A DNA stretch of 64,000 bases from Saprospiraceae bacterium (GTDB taxonomy: Bacteria; Bacteroidota; Bacteroidia; Chitinophagales; Saprospiraceae), in the NCBI GenBank assembly GCA_020628645.1, contig JAHDES010000012.1, positions 46,194 through 110,193 of the forward strand. Reading direction: 5' to 3'. Below are positions 26,967-34,837 of this stretch, piece by piece (the first letter of the stretch is position 1; each line of letters begins with the position of its first letter). Made by a program: the position numbers and the translations under genes. The notes under the pieces were generated by a model that was given only the letters and a program-made list of their open reading frames with translations, was not told where the DNA came from and did not search any database.

Positions 26967-27144
26967 ATGAATCATCCCGAATTTTGTGTATATATTTTGC
27001 TTTTCAATCGCAAAATGTGAAATAAGGTGCCTCTGGCATGTGTATAAGTGGATATTTATCCACGAAAAAAGCTATAAGCGTTTTTCATATTCACTTTTTC
27101 ACCCATTCACACTGAATTTTTACTAAAAATTCGGGATAACTCAT
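26967..27144. repeat. ~180-bp palindromic element, copy B (inverted relative to copy A)
   Basis: This copy begins ATGAATCATCCCGAATTTT and ends AAAATTCGGGATAACTCAT. It matches the reverse complement of 23551-23730 almost end to end, including the internal palindromes; for example GTGGATATTTATCCAC and TGCCTCTGGCA keep pairing although loop bases differ. It lies about 25 bp upstream of the start codon of the 23738-26941 gene, so it probably overlaps that gene's promoter or leader. Confidence 0.88.
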
Positions 27145-27297
27145 GTTTATTACAACAACAGATAAGAGATTGTTAAGAAAGGGAAAATTTTTTGGAGGAA
27201 GTTTATGGTAGTTCTTACGTAAAAATACAAAAGAGGTTTATTACTATTTAAAATATAAGCGACAAAAAAGAAGATTATTAGAAAATCAAACTGATTT

Positions 27298-27792
27298 CTA
27301 ATTCAAAAACACAGCATATTGTTCTACATCTCTGATTTGAACCTCAATGTTTTCTTTTAAAGTTGTTGCTAAAGTTAGTCCTACATAATCGACTTGAATG
27401 GGAAAAGATTTATGTTTTCGATCTATTAAAACAGCCACTTCTATTTTTTTTGGTAAAATATTCATTAATGGTTTGGTCGCATAAAAAATAGTCCGTCCTG
27501 TATTGGCAACATCATCTATGATAATGATTGTTTTATCGGTCAATTCTTCTAAGGGCATTTCAATATGGACTTCCGACTGCGTAGGTTGAGCAGGATTAAG
27601 CTGGATACGTGTTAAAGTAATGGCTTTGTCGCTAATTTGGAGTAATTCACTCATCAATAATTCAGCAAAGACCATCCCATTATTATTGATTCCAGCAAGG
27701 ATCAATTCCTGGGTATCGAAGTTATGTTCCAATAATTCGATGGCAAGTCGTTTAATTTTTTGTTGAATTTGCCGGTGATTGAGTAGTTGCAT
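27298..27792 (-). CDS. PyrR-like phosphoribosyltransferase
   Basis: This 164-residue type I phosphoribosyltransferase has the PRPP-binding motif IIIIDDVANTGRTIFYA (about 90-106). It also has an upstream flexible-loop region (LTRIQLNPAQPTQSEVHIE), and ends VEQYAVFLN. The overall length and arrangement resemble the bifunctional PyrR regulator/uracil phosphoribosyltransferase, but no pyr genes or attenuator are nearby. A general phosphoribosyltransferase role is safest. It is transcribed alone on the minus strand. Confidence 0.8.
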   Translation of the reverse strand: MQLLNHRQIQQKIKRLAIELLEHNFDTQELILAGINNNGMVFAELLMSELLQISDKAITLTRIQLNPAQPTQSEVHIEMPLEELTDKTIIIIDDVANTGRTIFYATKPLMNILPKKIEVAVLIDRKHKSFPIQVDYVGLTLATTLKENIEVQIRDVEQYAVFLN

Positions 27793-28001
27793 AATTTTTT
27801 ATATCTACTTCAAAAGTAAGCATTTCTAATTAAATTATTGATTTCTAGATTAAGTTTGAGGGAGATAAACTAATTTAACTTATTATGGTTTCCTTTATTT
27901 AAATTCAATCTGAATTATAAAAAACAAACCTTTTCTTTTTGTGGCGTTAACATACTTTTTATATTTACGTTTACCAAGATGTAAAAACTAAGATTTCTAG
28001 T

Positions 28002-29381
28002 ATGATACAACAACTCATTTTCGCAATTGTAACCATAGGAGCTTTTGTTTATGCCATTAAACAATTTTCCAAAATTCGCCGAAATATTCTTCTAGGTCAA
28101 GATGAAGTCATTGAGGGAGATAGTGGGCAGCGAATAAAAAATACGCTATTAATTGCTTTTGGACAACAGAAAATGTTTAAACGCTGGATTCCAGCCGTTT
28201 TACACTTGTTTATTTATGTTGCCTTTTTATTTACACAAATAGAATTGATTGAAATCTTTATAGATGGACTTACTGGTTCACACCGATTTTTCTCATCCAT
28301 TCTAGGAGGCTTATATAATTTTATTATCAGTTTCATCGAAATATTATCTGTTGGTGCATTTATCGGAACACTGATTTTTTTGATACGACGAAATCTATTA
28401 AAATTACCTCGTTTTCATACAGACGAAATGACGGGTTGGCCAAAGTTAGATGGTAATTTGATTCTTTATTTTGAAATCATCCTTTTGATTGGCATCTTTT
28501 CCATGAATGGCGCTGATATGGTACTTCAAGATCGTGGACTTTCACATTTTGCTAATACAGGAGATTTTGCAGTGAGTGGATGGTTGGGGCCAAGTCTATT
28601 TTCAGGATTAAGTGAAGGAGCTTTAGTCGGTCTCGAACGTTTTGGTTGGTGGATTCATATTTTAATGGTTTATGTATTCTTAAACTATTTGCCTTCCTCT
28701 AAGCACTTGCATATCATGTTGGCTTTTCCAAATACCTATTTTGCAAAATTAACACCTGCTGGGGAGATGGAGAATATGCCTGCCATTATGAATGAGGTAA
28801 AGAGTATGATGGATCCAGAAGCTGCCTTTAGTGAGGATATGTCGATGGAAGAAGAATTGCCAGAATTTGGTGCAAATGATGTAACTGGATTGAGCTGGCG
28901 AGATGTTTTAGCGGCCTATACTTGTACAGAATGTGGTCGATGTACTTCTGTATGTCCCGCAAATATGACTGGAAAGAAATTATCTCCTCGTAAAATAATG
29001 ATGGATATTCGAGATCGTGCTGATGAAATCGGAAAAAATTTAGATTCTGGAGATTTACAATTTGTAAAAGAAGAATTGCGAGCAGAAGCCAAAGAACTAA
29101 CAGCAGCAAATTATGATGATGGTAAATCCTTATTTGATTACATTAGCCGTGAAGAAATTCATGCATGTACGACTTGTAATGCTTGTGTAGAAGCTTGTCC
29201 TGTAATGATTCGTCCAGTTGAACCCATTCTAAAACTTCGACGATACGAAATTTTAACTGAATCTGCAGGCCCATCGGATTGGTTACCCATGTTCAATAGT
29301 ATTGAAAATACAGGTGCTGTTTGGCAAATTCCAGATGCTCGTGATAAGTGGCGAACAGAAGCACTTAATGAACAATCTTAA
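28002..29381 (+). CDS. membrane Fe-S oxidoreductase subunit, HdrC-like with NarI-like membrane domain
   Basis: The product has 459 residues. Five hydrophobic helices fill the N-terminal ~245 residues (for example about 2-20, 65-90, 100-130, 150-170, 222-240), resembling a cytochrome b/NarI-type domain. A soluble domain follows with two 4Fe-4S clusters: C308-x2-C-x2-C-x3-C318 (CTECGRCTSVCP) and C389-x2-C-x2-C-x3-C399 (CTTCNACVEACP). It probably passes electrons between the quinone pool and a soluble partner. The expected partner, an HdrB/GlpC-like protein, is at 30525, with a DUF1028 gene between them. A near-consensus -7 box TATATTTA lies at 27960-27967 with TTTTTG upstream. Confidence 0.87.
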   Translation: MIQQLIFAIVTIGAFVYAIKQFSKIRRNILLGQDEVIEGDSGQRIKNTLLIAFGQQKMFKRWIPAVLHLFIYVAFLFTQIELIEIFIDGLTGSHRFFSSILGGLYNFIISFIEILSVGAFIGTLIFLIRRNLLKLPRFHTDEMTGWPKLDGNLILYFEIILLIGIFSMNGADMVLQDRGLSHFANTGDFAVSGWLGPSLFSGLSEGALVGLERFGWWIHILMVYVFLNYLPSSKHLHIMLAFPNTYFAKLTPAGEMENMPAIMNEVKSMMDPEAAFSEDMSMEEELPEFGANDVTGLSWRDVLAAYTCTECGRCTSVCPANMTGKKLSPRKIMMDIRDRADEIGKNLDSGDLQFVKEELRAEAKELTAANYDDGKSLFDYISREEIHACTTCNACVEACPVMIRPVEPILKLRRYEILTESAGPSDWLPMFNSIENTGAVWQIPDARDKWRTEALNEQS

Positions 29382-29392
29382 ATCTAGATTTT

Positions 29393-30421
29393 ATGCGAAA
29401 AATCAACATTTTTTTTAGTTGTCTATTTTTAAGCTTTCAACTGATTGCTCAGGATACATTTTCCATTGTTGCGGTCGATCCAGCAACAGGAGAGGTTGGA
29501 GCAGCAGGAGCGAGTTGTGTAGATGGTGCTGCTTCTATCGGAGGCGTTATTATTTTAAATAAAATTCTTCCAGGGAGAGGAGGTATTAATGCACAAGCTT
29601 GGATTTGTGTAAATCCTCATACCAATTTGAATAATGCTGCTAATCAAATGTTTTTTGGAAAATCGCCAGAACAAATTATAGAATGGTTACAAGAAAATGA
29701 TCAATGTTCAGTGCAAAATTTTAATCCAGCATATCGACAATATGGAATTGTAGATTTCGATTCGGATGGAAATCCACGTTCGGCTGCATTTACAGGTGAA
29801 TCAGCCGATGATTATAAAGGACATCTGATAGGAGATAATTATGCTATTCAAGGGAATATACTATTAGGACCAGAAGTGTTAGAAGGGATGGAAAATGGCT
29901 TTACGCAAACAGAAGGAACATTAGCTGAAAAACTCATGGCAGCGATGCAAGGTGCTAATTTTGCGGGTGCTGATGCGCGTTGTTTGGATCGAGGAACTTC
30001 TTCTACCTCTGCTTTTCTTCGTGTGATGCGTCCAGATGATGATGACAATGATCCTTATTTAGAATTAAACGTTGCAGAAATGCCTTTCGGAGAAGAACCC
30101 ATTGATTCATTACAAATTCTTTATGATGAATGGGCATTGACCAATTCCACTAATGATTTAACTACTTCTATTGAAGTAAACATTTACCCCAACCCAACGA
30201 ATGATCTAATCAATATTCAATTTAAAAATTCGGATTCTTTTGCGATAAATCAAATTCAGTTTTACAATTTAAATGGACAATTACTCCATCAAAAAGCGAT
30301 AGAAAGTTCTTCCATGCAAATCAATAATGCTGTTTTTGCAGGAAATCAGATTATTTTATATCAAATTAGAAATAAAGAAAAAGCAATTGTGGCTACTGGT
30401 AAAATAATTCTAAAATTATAA
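29393..30421 (+). CDS. DUF1028 (Ntn-hydrolase-like) protein with T9SS sorting domain
   Basis: The product has 342 residues. A signal peptide (ending QLIAQ, residue 19) is followed by DUF1028, starting DTFSIVAVDPATGEVGAAGASCV and continuing through the Gly-rich GGIIxLN-type segments to about residue 240. A type A T9SS sorting domain closes the protein (VNIYPNPTNDLINIQF ... GKIILKL). DUF1028 has an Ntn-hydrolase-like fold of unknown substrate. The protein should be secreted to the surface. It is wedged between two Fe-S oxidoreductase genes with 11 bp upstream and about 100 bp of repetitive A/T sequence downstream, which looks like a later insertion into that operon. Confidence 0.85.
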   Translation: MRKINIFFSCLFLSFQLIAQDTFSIVAVDPATGEVGAAGASCVDGAASIGGVIILNKILPGRGGINAQAWICVNPHTNLNNAANQMFFGKSPEQIIEWLQENDQCSVQNFNPAYRQYGIVDFDSDGNPRSAAFTGESADDYKGHLIGDNYAIQGNILLGPEVLEGMENGFTQTEGTLAEKLMAAMQGANFAGADARCLDRGTSSTSAFLRVMRPDDDDNDPYLELNVAEMPFGEEPIDSLQILYDEWALTNSTNDLTTSIEVNIYPNPTNDLINIQFKNSDSFAINQIQFYNLNGQLLHQKAIESSSMQINNAVFAGNQIILYQIRNKEKAIVATGKIILKL

Positions 30422-30444
30422 CCCAAATCCAACAAGCACACAAC

Positions 30445-30515
30445 AATCAATAAAAAATAATCAATAGCCATTTGAAAATAATCAATAAAAAATAATCAAT
30501 CATACAATAATCAAT
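30445..30515. repeat. short direct repeats (AATAATCAAT type) before the HdrB-like gene
   Basis: A 21-bp sequence beginning AATCAATAAAAAATAAT occurs at 30445-30465 and again at 30480-30500, followed by a third partial ACAATAATCAATACG. The unit is simple A/T sequence. It lies in the leader of the gene at 30525 and may result from slippage or mark an insertion junction. Confidence 0.7.
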
Positions 30516-30524
30516 ACGAAAAAT

Positions 30525-31316
30525 ATGTCAAATCTCAATATACCATTAATGGCGGATGTTGCAGCCGAAGGAAAAACGCCAGAAGTTTTATTTTGGGTGG
30601 GTTGTGCAGGTAGTTTTGATGCACGAGCGCAGAAAGTAACCGTAGCATTTTGTAAAATTCTGAATGAAGTAGGAATTGACTTTGCAATTTTGGGGCAAGA
30701 AGAAAGTTGTACAGGCGATCCTGCTCGACGCGCAGGGAATGAATTTATTTTCCAAATGACGGCTTTGCAAAATATTGAGGTCTTAAACATGTACAAGGTC
30801 GAGAAAATAGTCTGTACCTGTCCGCATTGTTTTAATATCCTGAAAAATGAATATCCTGCCTTAGGTGGAAATTATGAAGTGCTGCACCACACTCAATTTT
30901 TACAACAATTGATTAATGATGGGCGTTTAAAAATGAAAGAAGGGGGCGCGTTTCAAGGAAAAAAAATTACTTACCACGATTCTTGTTATATCGGTAGAGC
31001 GAATGGTGTGTATGAAGCGCCGCGTACAGTATTAGAAAGCTTGGATAATCAATTGGTTGAATTAAAGCGTTCTCGAAAGAATGGTTTATGTTGTGGTGCG
31101 GGCGGTGCGCAGATGTTTAAAGAAGATGAACCTGGTAATAAGCGGATCAATACGGAGCGTTCGGAAGAAGCCCTTGCTTCAGGCGCGCCAATTGTCGCTG
31201 CGAATTGTCCCTTTTGTATTACCATGTTAAGAGATGGTGTAACCGCAGCAGGTAAACAAGAAGATGTAATGGTTTATGACCTAGCAGAATTAATTGTTGA
31301 TAATAACGGATTATGA
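30525..31316 (+). CDS. (Fe-S)-binding protein with CCG domains, HdrB/GlpC-like
   Basis: The 263-residue soluble protein has two cysteine-rich CCG-type modules: WVGCAG (about 25-30) with CTCPHCFNIL (about 100), and YHDSCYIGR with GLCCGAGGAQMF (about 189-200) and AANCPFCITM. These bind non-cubane 4Fe-4S centres in HdrB and related enzymes. It probably pairs with the membrane subunit at 28002 in electron transfer with an unknown donor or acceptor. The stop overlaps the start of the next gene by four bases (ATGA), so the two are translationally coupled. Confidence 0.88.
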   Translation: MSNLNIPLMADVAAEGKTPEVLFWVGCAGSFDARAQKVTVAFCKILNEVGIDFAILGQEESCTGDPARRAGNEFIFQMTALQNIEVLNMYKVEKIVCTCPHCFNILKNEYPALGGNYEVLHHTQFLQQLINDGRLKMKEGGAFQGKKITYHDSCYIGRANGVYEAPRTVLESLDNQLVELKRSRKNGLCCGAGGAQMFKEDEPGNKRINTERSEEALASGAPIVAANCPFCITMLRDGVTAAGKQEDVMVYDLAELIVDNNGL

Positions 31317-31804
31317 TTGAAATACCTTCTATTTATGAGACACTCCCAGCGAGTACACGCGTATGGATTTATCAGGCAAGTCAGCCGATGGATGTAACCA
31401 CCGCAAGCCATGTACAAGCTCATTTGATTCAATTTACTGAAAAATGGGTGAGTCATAATCAAGCATTGCGAGCGATAGGATTGGTGTATCATCAGCAATT
31501 TATTGTGTTGATGGTGGATGAAAGTCAAGCAGGTGCGAGTGGTTGCTCAATTGATAAATCAGTTCATTTTTTACAATTGTTAGAACAAGAATATCAGTTA
31601 AATTTGTTTGATCGAATGCGTTTTACCTTTATGGATGATGGTCAAGTTCAAACCGCAGCACGTGATGAATTCGCTCGTTTGTATCAAGAAGGCAAAATCA
31701 ATGATGAAACGCTTGTCTTTGATAATTTAGTCAATAATAAAGGAGATTTTGATGCCCAATGGCTCAAGCCACTAGGGGAGAGTTGGCATAAGCGAATGGT
31801 GTAA
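31313..31804 (+). CDS. conserved Bacteroidota protein of unknown function
   Basis: This 163-residue soluble protein contains the segment SQAGASGCSIDKSVHFLQLLEQEYQLNLFDRM (about 64-95), a family hallmark seen in Bacteroidota genomes. Homologues are sometimes labelled 'ABC transporter ATPase', but no Walker A, Walker B or signature motif exists here, so that label is not supported. The ATGA overlap with the Fe-S gene suggests a linked role, perhaps in maturing or partnering that complex; this is inference only. Confidence 0.75.
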   Translation: MIEIPSIYETLPASTRVWIYQASQPMDVTTASHVQAHLIQFTEKWVSHNQALRAIGLVYHQQFIVLMVDESQAGASGCSIDKSVHFLQLLEQEYQLNLFDRMRFTFMDDGQVQTAARDEFARLYQEGKINDETLVFDNLVNNKGDFDAQWLKPLGESWHKRMV

Positions 31805-31825
31805 TTTTAAATTGCAAAGGTACGC

Positions 31826-31969
31826 GGAGAAAATAAATTTACTTTCCTTGAAATAGCGAAAATCACCCGCCTGTCATGGCGGACAGGTAAGTCATTGAAA
31901 ATGCCTGTCCACCTCTGGTGGGAAGTTGATTGAGCTAATTCGAGGAATCAAGAATGTAAATTTATTCGT
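31826..31969. repeat. structured palindromic intergenic element
   Basis: The outer arms AATAAATTTAC (31832-31842) and GTAAATTTATT (31956-31966) are perfect complements. Inside are CCGCC/GGCGG (31868-31882 region), GGACAGG (31881-31887) pairing with CCTGTCC (31904-31910), and CCACC-TCT-GGTGG (31909-31921). The inner part is clearly richer in G+C than the surroundings. Some stems are mutually exclusive. The features fit a small dispersed repeat or a structured RNA. There is no sequence relation to the elements at 23551 and 26967. Confidence 0.7.
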
Positions 31970-32073
31970 GCCCCACAACAAATAGTACCAACTATCGAAT
32001 TCTTTTCTTCATTAGTAGAAATTATGTTGCAATATTTTTCGATTCCTCTTATTTTATTCAAAAAATAATATTC

Positions 32074-32538
32074 ATGTTTGGACGCGTAAAAAAATGGCTG
32101 GGTATTGAAGGAGTGAAAGTGGAATTAGATTTGCAAGAAGAGTATTCTAAATCAGAAGGAATGATTGAAGGGAAGATTCGTTTTTTCTCCCAAAATACAC
32201 AAACAGTTGAATTGATTCGTATTAAAATATTGGAGCGTTATAGCCGTGGTAAAGAAGATGAACAACTCATTGATGAATACGATATGGGACAAATTTATCT
32301 AGACGATCCTATCGAAATTCCAGCGAATGAACCTATTGAAATTGATTTTGGTTTACCTTTCAAATTGGTGAAATCGGAAATGGATGAATTAGAAGAGAAA
32401 AATATTCTTGCAGGAGGATTAGTAAAGGCTGCAAAATGGTTCAGAGGAGTAAAATCGGAATATCGTATCGAAGCCACCGTTAAAGTAAAAGGAACAGCCC
32501 TTGATCCTTTTGATCGTCAAACTGTTAATCTGGTGTAA
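32074..32538 (+). CDS. Spo0M-like (arrestin-fold) protein
   Basis: This 154-residue protein has the SpoOM-type beta-sandwich pattern: a short amphipathic start (MFGRVKKWLGIEGVKVELDL) as in Spo0M, then strands such as EGMIEGKIRFFSQNTQTVELIRIKI and EIPANEPIEIDFGLPF. Non-sporulating bacteria carry homologues with unknown roles, thought to be scaffolds. The 3' end overlaps the convergent comEC gene by 14 bp. No partner gene is evident. The family call is fairly confident; a sporulation role is not implied. Confidence 0.8.
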   Translation: MFGRVKKWLGIEGVKVELDLQEEYSKSEGMIEGKIRFFSQNTQTVELIRIKILERYSRGKEDEQLIDEYDMGQIYLDDPIEIPANEPIEIDFGLPFKLVKSEMDELEEKNILAGGLVKAAKWFRGVKSEYRIEATVKVKGTALDPFDRQTVNLV

Positions 32539-34603
32539 AAGAATAAGCTCCATCTTTCATGACAAAATGATGCTCCACTTGTAATTCATACAACATTTTT
32601 TGCCAAGATCGTCGTTTTTCTTCCCAGAGAAACCCGTCAATCACTACTTTTTTAGGTTGATAATCTAAAACTGTATTTTCCAAATCTATTTTTTGACTAT
32701 TACTCAGCCAAAGCAAATCTATGTCTTGTTCTGGATTTCCTTTTGGGAGTTGATTATCATGGATAATGAAAATAATTTTTCCATTTAAATGGAGTAAACC
32801 CGTTTTTAAAGGAAGTTGTTGCTGCTCTTTTATACCTAAACGAAAACGATTGTTTTGAGTAATGTAATTTATCTTGCTTGGATTTCCTTTTTGGTCATTT
32901 AAACTGATCAATTGCTTTTGATAATAAGCATCTCCGTGACTTATCTTTTGATCGGCATAAACGACTAATCCTTCTTGTTGATATTGCACAATTGATCGAT
33001 ACAATGCTATTCCAGATAAAAACAATAAGGCAAAAGTACTAGCGAAAAGCCATTGTTTCGATTTTAATTTAAACGAAATAGAAACGCCATAAATTAAAAG
33101 ATACAGTAAAAAGACACTTAATAGTCCGATCCATAAGCCTTCAATTTTAGCAAAAGGTAAGTTTTGTAAACCGAAAATTAAGGAATTCATTAACCAAACC
33201 GACCAGTATAATATTTTCCCAATAATCATGGCTAATGTTGTTGCCATTACTGGAAAAGCACTAAAGAAAAATAAAGCAATCCCTAAGCCTAAAATCAAAC
33301 CTGCCGCTGGTACAACAATGATTCCTGAAAGCATAAAGTAGCTTGGAAACTGATGAAAATAATACAAACTAATGGGTAAAGTCCCTAATTGAGCAGCAAT
33401 ACCAACACTGACTAATATCCAAATCCAATTTCCAAGTTTATTATCAATAATCCAGAGGCGATAAATTCTTTGTTGAAAATGAATGATGCCAATAACCGCT
33501 AAAAAAGAAAGTTGAAATCCCACATTATACAATAGATACGGATCATAAGCAAGCATACAAAGTGCAGCCAATGCGATGGTATTGTAAATTGATCTGCTCT
33601 TGTTAAATTCTTTGGCTATCACGAAAAAACTAAACATAACTGAAGCACGAATAACAGAAGCACTCGCTCCAGTTAAGAGTGCAAATCCCCAAATAGCTGA
33701 TAAATTGATGAGGATTCTACCTAATTTCCAGACTAAATTTTTAGATCGAAAACGCCTTAATATTAAACCGACAATAGCGAAAATGATTCCTACATGTAAG
33801 CCAGAAACAGCTAGTACGTGCATTGCCCCAGTATCCGAATAAGCACTCTTCGTTTTTTGAGATAAAAAATCTTTATTACCCAAAATAAGCGCAGAAGCAA
33901 CTTCAAATTCTTCTCCATTTCCTAAATGCTTTTTTAAAATGGACAGAAACCTATTGCGTTGTTGTAAAGCTGCTGCTATCAAAGCTTGTGCTTGATTTTT
34001 TTTGACCACCTCAATGCTACTAATTCTGGTAAAGGTCTGATGGAAAATATTTTGATAGGCTAAATAATTTTGGAAATCAAAAGCATACGGATTTTTCGGT
34101 GATTCAATGGGTTTTATTCGCGTATCTAAACGAATCATGTCGCCGTATTTCAACTCACTATTTAAGGCATCTGGTTTTGCGTATACGTATAAGTTTCCAC
34201 TCGCTGCATTCCAATTTCGATTTACCTCAATAGCTTCAACATCCAACTCGAATTTGATAAAATCATCATATTTTACAGCACTGTTTATTGTACCATAAAC
34301 TCGATTTTCTTTTTGTATAAATTGTTGGAAATGATTAGTCTCAAGCAGATCATTATGGTAATAAAATAATTGATAGCCTAATATAAAAAAGGCTAGATAT
34401 AATAATCCAGCATTCAACCAACGCCATTGAAAAGGAATTTTTACCAATTGCAAATAAAATGAACCTCCAATGACCGCCATTAATAGATAAATACCCCATT
34501 GCCATTCCGCCGCCAACTGGTGAGCCAGTACAATTCCTAGCATAAATGGAATTAGTACTCGCAGGATTGGAACCTCTTTCCAGTTGAGAAGGCGTTCTTG
34601 CAT
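32525..34603 (-). CDS. comEC: ComEC/Rec2-family DNA uptake channel protein
   Basis: The 692-residue inner-membrane protein starts with several transmembrane helices and a DUF4131-type N-terminal soluble loop. The Competence domain follows (GAMHVLAVSGLHVGIIFAIVGLILRRF at about 256-280, the ComEC hallmark, then multiple helices to about residue 510). The last ~150 residues sit where longer ComEC proteins carry a metallo-beta-lactamase domain, but no H-x-H-x-D-H motif is present, so this is a short or degenerate form. It would move single-stranded DNA across the inner membrane during natural transformation. Other competence genes are not in the window. Confidence 0.88.
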   Translation of the reverse strand: MQERLLNWKEVPILRVLIPFMLGIVLAHQLAAEWQWGIYLLMAVIGGSFYLQLVKIPFQWRWLNAGLLYLAFFILGYQLFYYHNDLLETNHFQQFIQKENRVYGTINSAVKYDDFIKFELDVEAIEVNRNWNAASGNLYVYAKPDALNSELKYGDMIRLDTRIKPIESPKNPYAFDFQNYLAYQNIFHQTFTRISSIEVVKKNQAQALIAAALQQRNRFLSILKKHLGNGEEFEVASALILGNKDFLSQKTKSAYSDTGAMHVLAVSGLHVGIIFAIVGLILRRFRSKNLVWKLGRILINLSAIWGFALLTGASASVIRASVMFSFFVIAKEFNKSRSIYNTIALAALCMLAYDPYLLYNVGFQLSFLAVIGIIHFQQRIYRLWIIDNKLGNWIWILVSVGIAAQLGTLPISLYYFHQFPSYFMLSGIIVVPAAGLILGLGIALFFFSAFPVMATTLAMIIGKILYWSVWLMNSLIFGLQNLPFAKIEGLWIGLLSVFLLYLLIYGVSISFKLKSKQWLFASTFALLFLSGIALYRSIVQYQQEGLVVYADQKISHGDAYYQKQLISLNDQKGNPSKINYITQNNRFRLGIKEQQQLPLKTGLLHLNGKIIFIIHDNQLPKGNPEQDIDLLWLSNSQKIDLENTVLDYQPKKVVIDGFLWEEKRRSWQKMLYELQVEHHFVMKDGAYSFTPD

Positions 34604-34837
34604 AGTAGTTTGTTTTGTCCGCTGACGCGTTTGATATTGCTTGCGCGCGATGGCTCAATTTTGTTGATGTGTTTATTGCTTACCCACTATGCGCTACTTT
34701 GTGGATTTGTTGATTTGAGTTACTCCGTCGCGGAGCTATGCTTCTATTGCTAATTTAGGGTTTTATTTTTAGAAGCTATTTGAATTTAAATATGAATTTC
34801 TTTTTGTATCCACAAAAGCCCCGCGCACCCAGCAATC
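34604..34837. other. intergenic stretch with several CG-rich words
   Basis: This gap of about 230 bp between two minus-strand genes contains CGCG-rich pieces (GACGCGTTTG, GCGCGCGATGG, CCGTCGCGGAG) unlike the A/T-rich gaps elsewhere in the window. No gene, terminator or clear inverted repeat was found. It might be part of another dispersed repeat, but no second copy is visible here. Confidence 0.35.

Noticed and set aside
30445..30515. Origin of replication iterons
   Set aside because: The repeats are simple A/T words with no DnaA-box-like sequence, and no replication gene is nearby.
31313..31804. Annotation as an ABC transporter ATPase
   Set aside because: No Walker A, Walker B or signature motif is present in the 163 residues.
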